A stretch of 64,000 nucleotides of DNA from Dermacentor variabilis (Eukaryota; Arthropoda; Arachnida; Ixodida; Ixodidae), in assembly GCF_050947875.1 (NCBI RefSeq), contig NC_134569.1, positions 17,381,631-17,445,630 on the forward strand, written 5' to 3'. A model generated the notes under the pieces. That model worked only from the letters and a program-made list of their open reading frames with translations. It did no database searches and was not told where the DNA came from. The translations under genes were made by a program, and so were the position numbers. Positions within the stretch are counted from its first letter, which is position 1; each line of letters opens with the position of its first letter. Below are positions 1 to 12,700 of this stretch, one piece after another.

Positions 1-611
1 TTTAAAGGTATAGAAAGATGGGGAGGCATAATAATTGCTAAGGAATGCATGCAAAAGAGAAGTTGTGATAGTACACGCACCACCCTGTTGTGGCAGCGCA
101 AGATGTCATACGCAAGAGGGGTACCTGCTTTGAGCGAATTTATTCAGACAGGTTCATGGAGCAGGGGAATTGGTAATGTACCAGAGTCGCCAGAGAAAGT
201 GACTGTGATCAGAAAGTGGTGCGTTGCTTGTCACTCTCTGCTGTTCTATATTTGCTGCTGCTTCTCTGACGTCATTAGATAAGCTTTCATTATTGCGTCT
301 GAGAACTTGGTTATGGCGAACACAACTGGCTTATACTGTTTGAATACATATCTTTTGGTCGAGTTAGAATGCCCTTGGGTGTGTGTATAACATTTTGTAT
401 TATAACTGAGAATCAAATTTTATGCCATATATTGTTCAACCTGAATTATTGTGAGTACTGAATCACAACTTCTGTGATATATTGTGATGGGCAGGTAAGC
501 AAATCATATTGAAAGGGAAAAGAGTTGATTGTGCTTAAAATGATAATTATGTATTCGCTATGGCATTGTTAGCTTTTATTTCGCAGTCTAATCTTCATTC
601 CCCTCTTTCAG
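1..611 (+). other. IFT80 upstream intron sequence
   Basis: AT-rich sequence ending in a splice acceptor (pyrimidine-rich tract and CAG at 609-611) ahead of the first visible IFT80 exon. No coding signal continues the gene leftwards here, so earlier exons lie outside the window. Short open frames in this stretch have no recognisable content. Confidence 0.5.
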
Positions 612-701
612 CTTCCCACCTTGTGGGGCTGTCTGGCAGCAATGGCTCTGGGTGCACGAGAACTGCACACGGCAGAAGCAGCCTATGCTGCTATTGAGGA
701 G
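612..701 (+). CDS. IFT80: IFT80 exon (30 codons, phase 0 to 0)
   Basis: The exon follows TTTCAG and is followed by GTAATC. All 30 codons are open, from [11 protein letters not shown] to AYAAIEE, and it ends in phase 0, matching the next exon, which begins [10 protein letters not shown]. Confidence 0.85.
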
Positions 702-3700
702 GTAATCCTACGGCTTGTTGATATTTTTCTTCTCTGTTTTGTTATTTTAAGAGCAGATACAACGTGACGCAAGGAGGGAGTTTTGATCTCTCTTTTTCAG
801 AACTGCCATTCATTTTCATGCTATTTTTGTTGTTCCTTTGACTTGCAGTGTACAATTCAAGATGCTGTACATTTTCTTTCTTTTCTTTTTTACACACCCT
901 ATCATGCTCTAGTCTTTTGCTTTGGTATCATGTAGTGGCCTATTTTACACCTTAGTTAGTGTAGCGTAGGTAAAATTCATCTGTAAATGTTTTAATGTTA
1001 AAGTATTCTGACCACATATTTTAGACCCATCTCACCTTCCTCCTTTTTAGGAAATATTTATGCATTTTTCACAAATATTTGCCACAGACACTATGAAAAC
1101 AAATACATAATTAGACTATACAAATTGAAGATTATGGGCATGAGCTTGTTTTGCTACATTAATCATGAACAAGGCTTTATGCTAATTGTGAAAGCTCAAG
1201 AAAGCCAATCAATGTTGCATCACAAGAAAAACATGTTTGAATATTATACAGTGACATTATGGTGAACAGAGAAAATATTCTGTTTTCTGTGTTTTATGAC
1301 ACAAAACTAATGGGAGCTACACTTATTAGGAGACAGGTTTCTCTACATTCTACATTCAGCTATGCTGGCAGCCAGGACCTGTGCACGCCATTGGTACCGA
1401 AGCTGAACAAAATTTGTAGTTGCTCGAGCCATTGTGAGTGTATTATGTGCACATAAAAGTGTAGTAAGCTAAACATAAACTTGGAAATGAAAATTTTCAA
1501 AGGCAGTCCAACCTCTCAACCTATGTCTCCAAGCTCCAATTATAACAGCATAGTTATGTGCGTATGTCACATGCCGAGAGATAGAGAGAAGCAGGGAGGT
1601 TTACCAGATCTGTGCCTGGTTGGCTACTCAGTGCTGGGGGAAGGGGAAAAAGAAGAAAAGATTAAGAGAAAATGTCAGGGTTACCTTCGACACCTTTGAC
1701 TCAATGTGAAAACTTATCAGCAATGTACTCGGCAGCACAAAGCGCAACCTCACACCATAGAAGATTGCCGTTAAACATGTTGAACTAACTGGCAAAGCAC
1801 TCACAGATCACACTTCAACAGCCACTTTGCAAGCATAGGTATATTTGTGCTGACTTTTTTAGAATGATAGGAATGCGTAGGGCGATGGGTAAGGGGCTAA
1901 GCTAAAATGCCTTACTCTAGTTTTATTTTATTATGATAATATAAGTAAAATAATTTTAGTCATTTGCGGTGACGTCGCATGTCCAGCTGTTCGAGTCCTG
2001 CAGTGTGCAGTAGGGCTGTTGGGGATATATTCCAGCTGTAACAATTAAATATAAACCTGACTGCCTTACGTTGGACATTTTCTAGTTTCACTTTGTTACT
2101 TTCGGTCCAGGGATACCGTACTGCCACAGCATTGGTCGTACATAGGTTTTATAAGCTAAATGCTTTGTTTCTTGAGTAGATTGTGCTGGTGTTCTTCTCA
2201 AGTAATGCAGTTGTCTAAGGGCATTTTGTTTCACTATACGAGATATGCACATTCCATTGAAGGTCCGAGGTTATGTGAATTCCTAAGTATTTAAAGGTAT
2301 TTACAACTAAGAGAAGTTCATTCGCTATGCAATATGTAAAGCGTAAAGGATTCTTTTTATGTGTGACAATCAATGCTGCGGTCTTTTTGGAATTCACAGT
2401 CATTTGCCACGTTGAGCACCAATTTTCTATTGCATGTAGGGAATCGCTTAAAAGAAGTTGGTCGTTAGAACTAGAAATTTCTTGATAAATTATACAGTAA
2501 TCTGTGAACAGTCACATTTTAACATGTATGTTTTCAGCAATACTAATGAACACTGGAAAGAAAAGGGGACCTAGGACAGAGCCCTGCTGAATACCAGAAT
2601 CCACTGGTACCACATCACAAAGAACACCATCGACAACTACACTTTGACGTGTGTGCGAAAGATAGGCTTCAATCCACGAGAGTAGGCAATCATATTTTAA
2701 TATGTGTTTTGATTTCAGCAATAATTTGGGATGCGATACGTGGTTGAACGCCTTCCCGAAGTGAAAAAAAATTATATCAACTTGACTTTGCCAATCTAAT
2801 GCTGCTGCTAAGTCGTGAACAGTTGCAATCAGTTGCGTAATAGTGGAAAGACCCTGACGGAACCTGTGCTATCGGTTATCAATAACGTGATTCTCCTTGA
2901 GAAAATGAGTTATGTGTTTACAAATGCTGTGCTCTAGCAATTTTACGGAAGTGCACAAAAGAGAAATCGGCCTGTAGGAAGAAGGTGTTGATGGGGTTCG
3001 CTCTTTAGGAACCAGAGTGATTTTTGCGAATTTCCAGTCTGTCGGCAACTCTGAACATTTTAGTGATTTCTTAAAAACTGAAGTTAAGTACTTCGCGCAC
3101 CACTCGGCATACCGGACTAGAAAGGTGTTGCGTATTTCATCGATACCTGGTGACTTCTTGGTGTCTAAGTTGAGCAGAAGAGCTGACATGCCTTCCTCAG
3201 TTATACAAATGTCAGCGATTGGAGGTAAATCATCAATGGAAGAGGACTGTGGTGTGAAACAGTCATCATGTGTGAATACCGAACTGAAGTACTGGTTGAG
3301 CGCCTGTGCAATTTCTAACTTGTCATGCGTAGTTGTGCTATCTGTGGAGCCAAGGACCGATTTCTTGTGTGGCACGAGATGTCGCCAGTACTTACTTGGA
3401 GCTAAGACAAGAATGTTTTTCATACGCACTGTGTAGAAATGGTGTTTAGCCTTACGAATAGCGTTCCGTAACGACTGGCGCAGTCCGGAATACTTACCGG
3501 CTGTGGTTGATGAAAGACGTTTTGTACGTTGACGTCTTGCTTTTTTTAGTTTATGCCCCAGATCTCGCAATGTCTTTTGTCATCCATGGATTGCTGCTGC
3601 GCACTGCATTCAGTTTTCTTGGCACAAAATCATTTATGCATCGGTGAACTAAACTTTTGAAGAAGGCCCACATGTGCTCAACAGAAGAACTCTGTAATTT

Positions 3701-6700
3701 ATACGAACAAGAAAGAGAAGAACACTAACTGTATAGTTCATCTAAAATATTGGCATCACTTGCACGTGAGAACAAGGGAATAACTGTCTCTTTCTTCTGA
3801 AGCTTTGGTGTAGGGTGCAGTTCCAAGGTTAGATTGAGCATGTTGTGGTCTGATATCCCTTCTAAGACATCCACATGGGGCTTGCGGCATAGCAGGTTGG
3901 CAGCAACAAGGAAGAGGTCCAGAGTTGACTGTGTGCGATTCTGTACGCGGGTAGGCTCAGTGACTAGCTGAGTCAGATTATGCAAGAGCGCCACGTCGAG
4001 GAATGATTGACAGGCACTAGTGAAAGCCTCTGGAATATCGATTAACCAATTTATTGACAGAAAATTGAAATCCCCTGTCAACAAGTTAGCTGAATGGATT
4101 TCATTTTGGCATAGGAATTCATTAAGCTTTTCTGTAAATGTATTATTAGAGTTTGGGGGGCGATATGATCCCCCAATGATTAAATAAAATTCCTCAAGGA
4201 ATACTTTGACTATTATACTTTCTAGCCCATCAAGGCTTGGTAACCTTGATAGTCACAGAGATTCTTTGTATATTATTGTGACGCCACCACCGTGACCATT
4301 TCTGTCACTCCTGAAATTATAATAACCACACGGTGTTACTTCACTGTCATAAATATCTGGATGTAGCCACGTTTTCATCCCTACTACAACATGAGGCTGA
4401 TATGCTAAGATAATGCTTTCTAAGTGAGTTAATTTGTTCGTTATACTTTGGGCATTGACATTGATACACTGGAACGTCTCTTTAGGGCAGTCACTTATTC
4501 ATTGTGTTCCTTTTGGACTGTGGCTTTCTTAAACGATTGGAATCCTTTTCATCAGAGTGCTGTCCCATTTAAACATATCATCATCTATCTTAATCTTATT
4601 GTATACAAGTTTTACTTTCCTGCCTTCATTTCTGTCCTCAGCTGCACTAGCCTAGAGCTTTTTTCTAATTGTCCTTGTAGCAGTGGAAAAATCCTCAGAC
4701 TCATAGATTGTGCCTCCCTTAAATTTGTGACAATTTTTAAGTATATTCACTTTTTTGCAGTGATTTGAACAGTTTAAGAATTATTGGCCGCGATTTGTTT
4801 GCATGTTTGTGCCCTAGCCTGTGAATTCTTTCTATCGAGGAGACCTGTACGGCCAATGTTTCCTGAAATAAGTTCACCACTGTCTGAGAAAGTGATGCCG
4901 AAGTTTCATACACCTTTTCGTTGATACCGAATAAGATAAGACTATTGCGGTGGCTTCTATCCTCAAGGTCGACCAGGTTTCTTTCTAGACTTTGGACAGT
5001 GCTTTCCAAACCAGCAATCTTAGAGCCTAGTTCTTTTACAGTTGACACAGATTCTTCTATCTGCTTTAACTTTACTTCTATTGCATCCAACTGTTTTTGC
5101 ATAGTTTTCTGTCTTTCGAGTAGCTGGCAAAGCAGTTCCTCAGTAGTACTGGGCTCAGGGTTACACTCAACATCTCCGCAGAGCACAAAAAGAGCAACAG
5201 AAACATTCCGTAAGTGCAAAAATAATGTACACACACTGTGAGGGCACACCAGGGGGACGAAACGATGATCACTCATTCAAATAGAACCATATTTGTTACT
5301 AACCTGTGTAAAAAGCAGGAATGGGTTTATTGTGATGTTGTAGGACTGCCAGCTGGTGTGCCCACTGATTTCTTTGGTTTCTTTGGTCCAATAAAAATTC
5401 AGTAATGATTAACACAACAAAATCAAAAGCCATAATTTTCCAAGCCATAAATAAAAAAATCCTTCTAACACAACTGCTTGCATATGCCGGTGAGGAAATC
5501 GATATTGTAAAACAGGTCGTATCGTAAACAGGCTAGGAAATCGATAAATGGAAAACAGCCAAAGTCCTGCCTTTGTATAAATCAGGTGATACACAACTTC
5601 TCTCTAAATACAGGCCAATATCTTACACCCCTGTCATGTAAGACGTTAGGGCACATTATTCACAAACGTATAATTGAATTCCTTAACTCTAATGATGTTC
5701 TAACATCTACCCAGCATAGTTTCCATCGTGGTTATAGCGCTGTAATGCAGTTAGTCGATTTTGTTCATGGTGTTGTTTCTAACCTAGACATAGGTAATCA
5801 AGTGGATGCCATCTTTATTGAGTTCTCTAAAGCTTTTGATTCTGTGATTTATTCTAAACTACTGGTAAAATTAAACGCCCTATTCAATAATCCCTGTTAT
5901 TTCTTGGATAGACAGTTTTCTTCATTGACACTCACAACTTGTTTCTTTTACCTCAGTGGAATCAACTCCTGTCGACCTTAGATCAGGTATTCCTCAGGGA
6001 TCCGTATTAGGCCTTTTATTATTTCTAATACTATACATCAATGATTTACCTTGTAGTAACTCAACTAAAATCAGACTTTATGCAGACGACTGCATATTAT
6101 ACGAATCTATTAACTCAATTGATGACCACCATCATCTTGCCCAATCCTTTATGTCTTTCTGTGCTTGGTGCAAAATGTGGCAAATGAACATCAACTGTAG
6201 TAAAACAGTCGTGATGTCATTTGCCAATAGACAGAGCCCCCTCTCGTTCGATTATTCTCTGGATGGCATCCAACTTAAAAGAGCGTCTCAGTATAAATAC
6301 TTAGGTGTCATTCTAACAGAACATCTTTCATGGTCTATACATATTGAATATGTAAACGGGAAAGACCTAACAAAAATTGGGTTATTTGCATTGCACTTTA
6401 GCTACGACACCCCCCCCCCCCTCGTGATACTAAACTGCTATTATATAAAACATTAATTCGCCCTATTCTAGAATACGCATCTGTCATTTGGTTTTCCTAC
6501 AAACAATATGAAATAAGCTCGCTCAGTAACGTTCAACGAAAATCTATCCATTTTATTTGCCAAAATTACAGCCGCAGTTCCTCACCAACACAGGCTCAAC
6601 AGTCTTTGAACATTGAGCCCTTACTTTCATGTTATCACATTGAAGCCTTAGAACTGTTATATGCAATAAATAACTCCACCTCTGGTCTTTCTGATTGTAA

Positions 6701-9700
6701 CTACATAACATTTACTAACACAAGTTGTACCCGTAGCTCCCACGCCTTGAACATAACACCTATTTTTGCCCGTACTAACACATTCAAGTACAGTTTCTTT
6801 TCCTCGCACAATAGAGCTTTGGAATTCTCTACCCCGTAACATTCGTTCACTGTCACTAAACGATTTTATAGCTACCAGTGGTAAGCACTTCGCTAACATG
6901 TAAAACACTTCTTTTTGATCATTCATCTTTTTGTGTATATGTGTGTTTTTAATGTGTAATATATAGTAATGTATAATGTTCCCACTCCTGCTACAGCCCT
7001 ATATTGGGCTGCAGTATGTGTAAATAAAAAAAATTTAAAAATTGTCAGTGAAACAAAATTTTTGGTGTCGCCTTTTTTTCTCACCCAAGTTGGGATCAGC
7101 ATGTCACCGTGTGTAAAAAAGCTGCTTCTATAGTTGGTGTACTTGCTCACTGTCGACGTCTCCTCCCGACAGAAGTTAAGATACATATGTATCACTTCCT
7201 TTTGGATTCTAGTGTAGGTGACTACGACTAAAGCAAACATTGCAAAAGATTATCTTTTACAAAACAAGATTATTCTTGTCTCGATTATATGCCGTCAACA
7301 AGACTTGCATTAAATAAGCACCGTATTTTCACTGTTGAACACATGTATGCGTTTTGTATTTTGCATTTCTTTTATTTTGCTTCTGATGTTCATAAGCAGT
7401 TTTTAACAAATATTGCATGCTTAACACCTAGGGTTCCTACCGCATGTACAAGAAACAGTGATATCTGGTATGTTCTAGAGTTTTGAAATAACTATAAACA
7501 CCAAACATTGAGCTACAATTTACCAACCACACTTAACCAGTACAAGCACGCTATAAATTTGTTGTTAGATGAGCTACACGTGTACTTTGTAAACACAGCG
7601 TAAAAGTATTGCTGTGTTCATATTCTTTCATACTTTGAATGTTATTAGCCAGGTGCTTAATTATTTTTCTTTTGTTACATTACTTATTTACACATGTTTG
7701 GAAAATTGAAAATTTCATGTCATACAGAAGTGTTTTCCTAAAGTCTAAACGCAACGACAACCAATGTATGCAATGGTTAGTTTATTTGCTTGTGTTTTTT
7801 TAATTTATGTACAATAATTTCTGTCATTCTTGCCATCTGCCTTGTAAGAATTTCCTGGACTTGTCGAGCTGCTGATAGCAGCTTTTACCTCACAAACCTC
7901 TTCAGAAAGCTTTCTTTTTTACTTTTCTCTCCTCACTTTCTGGGAAATAAAAGCGAATTGAATTGAATTTGATTAATTGATCCTTTTTCTGGTTTGCAAG
8001 TGCACTCCTCTGCACTGCACATTTACCCAACTAATGGCGGCACTGCTCATCATTCTCGTTCAAATTGACATAAAGTGGTACAATGGCATATATATGCTGG
8101 GGCTTTTCTTTTGCACATGGTTTTATCACGAGAGCCTCATGTATGTTTGCTGTGTTATAATGCAAGCAAACTCTGCTTATACACACTATATGCAAAAAAG
8201 ACTATGCCACCATTAGTTGAGCAGACTGCCTCACAGGAAAGCTAGCTTTAAATTTATGAAAAGGGTCCCACCAGTAGATGTCAGTCCCTATTTCAGTGGT
8301 GAAATTTTTTTTTTAATTGGAGAAAGACGGGCTGTGTAATGTCTTATCCCTAGGTTGTCTACCCATGAAATTGCTGTTAATTTTGTTGTGCCATGTTGAA
8401 TCTCTCTAGACTCATTTCCATTTCCTTTAAGCGGTTAATTCAGTCCTTACTCGGCACTCACACATAATATTTTTATACAAGCATTTATTCTGAGTGCAGA
8501 TATTTTATATTACTTGGTTAATTCTGGTGTGTTTGCTTCTTTAACCGCTGCAACCTGCCACACTTAACTTATGCCCTTGCATTTCTTTGCACAACTGCAG
8601 AAGACATACATATCTACTGTGTAGCTGTTCCTTCTCTTTTGTTTCTTTTATTGTGCATGACCTTAGATGGAGCCACTTAATGGCAGTGTGTTTACTGCCA
8701 CTTAAACGTAGGTGCCATTTTGCACACACCAGAACGCCAAGATAGGTACACCAGACCTTATGCTCCATTCGCATACTCAGTCATCACAGAATTATTTAAT
8801 GAAACAGTGTGGTCATGGTATCGCTTTTGTGTAGACTCTTATTAGCTCAAGTAATTATTTCTTAACATCATTTACAAAGCAGCACAGATGACTCGGGCTG
8901 CTTTACTTTAACAGGTTGACAAAGTGCTTTACCTCCAGTACATCAAATCACAACAGTCCAGTCAAGTTCGAACAGCAGAGCTTGCTTTGCTCTGTGGAAA
9001 TCAAAAAGAAGCCGAGAACATCTTGCTACAAAACAAACTGTGGTTCCGTGCCATCATGATGAACATCAGTCTTCATGAGTGGGAACGGTAATGTGGCTCT
9101 TTAGTTGTCTCATTATTTATCTACAATTACGCAAATAAATGAACATGTTCTGAATCAGCTCATTTTATAGCTACCAAGGTATTACTGTTTATTGCATAAT
9201 AGAATTTTAAAAATAGCACATTATTCAGCACAGCTTTATAGTGCTGTGAACAGACATCCCATTGTATGCTGTGTGGCCCATGCTGTGCTGAAAATTTAAG
9301 TCCATGTGGACATCATAGGAAATGTAAAATTGCACTGCAAAGTATTGTGATAGATGGTACTTTGAGTGTCATAAGCAGACATAGTGTACTGTGCCCGTGT
9401 GTTCCATTGCCTTGCTCCCCTGTAAATTAAAGCTCTTTAATTTTTAATGTACAGTAGCGTGAGAAGACAAAGTATATGAATAAGGCAGGACCACATACCT
9501 TCTGTCTATATTTTCACCATCTGGTTCATACCAAATAGCCAAGCTGCATCATGTTCACAGTGGTAGTTTATCAGCTCACTCACATTCGTGGATTATTGTT
9601 AATTGTGCATCATTACACAATTGCCAACTAATTAATAATTTCCTTATTACTTTATGCCTTTTGTATACTTACACAGTGTGAAAAGGTACAGTGAGTTGAT

Positions 9701-12700
9701 GTGGTTTGTCTTTTTAACGGTCAGTAAAGTTTCAAATTTTGAACTGATTACTTTTTCTCACAACTAGGGCCCTGAACCTTGCAGTGAAGTACAATACTCA
9801 CATAGACACTGTGCTGGGCCATCGAATTTTGTCGCTGGAGAGGCTCGGCAAGCAAGAAAACAACGCTGTTTTCCTCAAGTACAACAAAGAGGTCAGCTTT
9901 ATTTTCACTTTACCATTTATTTTTTAACTTGACCCTGTTTCTCAATAAGACTGCAACAGATCAGATTTAAAGAATAACTAAAGGGAAATATTAAGCCAGG
10001 GTAAATTGGTCGATTGCTCTTTGAAAAATTGAAAAAGTCATTTATCTGAAGCAAACTTCTACACATTACAGAAAAAAAAGTTGCCAATTACAATTACTTT
10101 GAAAAATCTAATTTATTACAGTTACCAATTACTGCCCTATAAAAGTAATTACAAAACTACTAATAAGTAATCTATTAAATTTAATGTTACTTTCCACACT
10201 TCTATTAACAATGCACAAATATGGTAGATAGAACAAGCTGGCCTCGCTCTTTCAATGCGTCCTCCGCAGCCCTTCACACATTATCTTCAGTAAGCATTGC
10301 TTTCCAAATTTTCTTCCGTAATCTTCCCTCGCTTTCTTGTAAATACATCTGCAACGGCACTGAAAACTCGTTTGATGTGTCTGGTGGAGAGAAGGGTGGT
10401 GTTGTAATGCACAAACACCTTGGTTGCAAGACTGTGCATGGTTACTCAGTGCCCCAGTGCTTGGGTCTGGGTCATGTATGAAATGCAGCACTTCATTGTC
10501 GCTTGCGCTAGGGGAAGGCACTCCTGATAAGCACATGATAAACTGAAAAAACTTATACAGGATATTTCCTGGCATCGCCGACTATCGAGCTATAGATGTG
10601 CCGTTTCAATTTGTCGGCCAACATCTGGTGGACCTCCACCACTTAGACTAAAGCGACTAATTCAAATCTTCACGTTCCTTGAAAAGGTGGCCAAATCTGT
10701 AATGTAACTTAATGTAAAGCTGCATATGATGCAGCCCTAATAATACACTCAAACCTCATTATAACGAAGTTGAAAAGAGAGCCGACATTACATTGTTATA
10801 TTCTTATTGCCATTTACTGCAATATATGCCCAATAGGATGCACACAGTGGGGCATGCGCCCCATGGAAGTGTTATGCGACCACGCATGCGATGAAATTTG
10901 AATAAAACAACAACAGAATTTTCAGTGTGTGCAACATGCGACCTGAGGTGACAGCCTTTAGATAGCTGCCTTCTGTTACATTGTGATGGTCTTTCGCTTC
11001 CGCTTCCCACTTGGCTCATTCCAGTACAGCATCATGTGGTACACAACACAGCGCCCTGCTGTGTGAACAAGGAGGCAAACGAACTTCACCGTGCCAGCTT
11101 GGCTCGCCCAGTTTGTGGCTTCTGAGATTGCACCGGGACCAATGCAATCTGGGAGGCCATGCCTATGTGCCAGGCCACTTTTGGCGGGAGTCGAACGCAC
11201 AACATTTGGTGTTAATTATGGTGAAATTAATTAAGGCACAGTTACTTAAGACACTCAAACACACAAAACCTTTGGTGAGAGTCAAACTGACGACCTTTAA
11301 TGTTAATGAAGGCAAAGCTAAGGCGCAATTAATTAAGGTAAAGTGAATTAAGGCACTCAATCCCACAACCTTGGGTGGGAGTCGAACCCACGTAATAGGA
11401 AGTAATGTATTCAAATGTCAAGTAATTTAATAAATGTTTTGTGAGCGCACAGGCTTTTCCCTTCATCCTCTTTAACAGATGTTAAAGTGTCTGTCAATTT
11501 TTTTCATTATATAATGAGCTTTGAGTGTACTGTTTGTGTGTTACGATCGTAAACATAGGCATGTGAGTCAGATAGATAAAAAAAATAGAAACAAAAGCAT
11601 TTAATAGCCAGAAATGCCTTTCTAAATCAGGTAAGTCATACTGCGCTAAGCGAAGAAGAATTAAGTAACAGATCCTGGCACCTATGAAGGCCGCTTAAAA
11701 GTTCTTCCAGGAAAGAGAGATAAATTTATTGTAAGATAAAAGCTCAGCAGTCAGGCTACCAAGAGGGGTGTGCAAATCTGCCAGCCTGCCATGTTCAGTT
11801 GATCAAGGGATAGCTGCAATACACTGATCGAGGGAAGGGTAGCTTATGTGCCACTTTTCATTCCCCTCGTCACTGTGGTTCCCATCATATTTCTGAGGAG
11901 ATTTCTGAGCGCAAGGTTTTTGGAATGACGAGCAACCATTTATGACTGTCTGACGCGTAACTGTGCCTGTAACTGCATATGACTAAATGAGAAGCCTGAC
12001 AGCGAAGTGAGCGAGGTACCAGAAAACTTGATGGCCCAGAGATGAAGTCTATTAGTTGAGCGATCTAATAGTTGCATCACTGCTCAGAAGCAATGGCGTC
12101 AACATCAACAAAGAAGAATGTGGGGCTAGAGGTGGGAAGGCAGTTCATGGCGTCACTATAGTGACTGGTTTCATTCCCTTCGTCACTGTAGTTCCAGCCA
12201 AATTTAAGCGCTTTAAACTGTGTCGCCTGTTATAGCTTTTGTCGTCGAAAATGTAAATGGTGATATGTCTACTGAAAAAGTAATTGAATTACAGTGAGTG
12301 TTACTCAGTAAACACGGTAATCATTAAATTACAAAATTACAGAAACACGTAATGGACTACAAGTTATCATTACATGTAATTCTTTACATACACATCTGAT
12401 ACCAAGTGCCAAGTCTTGGTACACCTGGGGAGGCATACCATGCGCTGAAGGGTTATTTTTTCAAATGCGTCTGCATTTAAAGATGCTATTTAAAGATGCT
12501 GCTGTAAATGCTACTGAATTTACTAAGGGCACTGATGCGCATCGTTCACAGGTGCTTGCCAGCCCACACTGCGTATGATATACTACGGCTGAAGTAATCA
12601 AGCATTCACGTTTCAATAGTCGCCAAAAAAAGGTTATGTTTGGAAATAACTTCTGCTTACTTCTCCCTCTCACTCCATTGTTTGCCTGCTGATGCTAACA

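Larger units (their letters stand above)
1930..5290 (-). mobile_element. CR1-like non-LTR retrotransposon (LINE A), decayed
   Basis: Read on the minus strand this is ordered ORF1-like protein (5276-4737), APE-type endonuclease (about 4450-3725), and reverse transcriptase with its thumb region (3570 to about 1935). That is the gene order of CR1/L2-type LINEs. Frameshifts and stops break every domain. The element lies in the long IFT80 intron, opposite to the gene. Its 5' end faces the truncated 5' end of a second LINE at about 5500. I cannot place the exact ends or a target duplication. Confidence 0.82.

Noticed and set aside
3017..3436. A 139-codon plus-strand open frame
   Set aside because: It is the antisense of the LINE A reverse transcriptase region and shows no independent motif.
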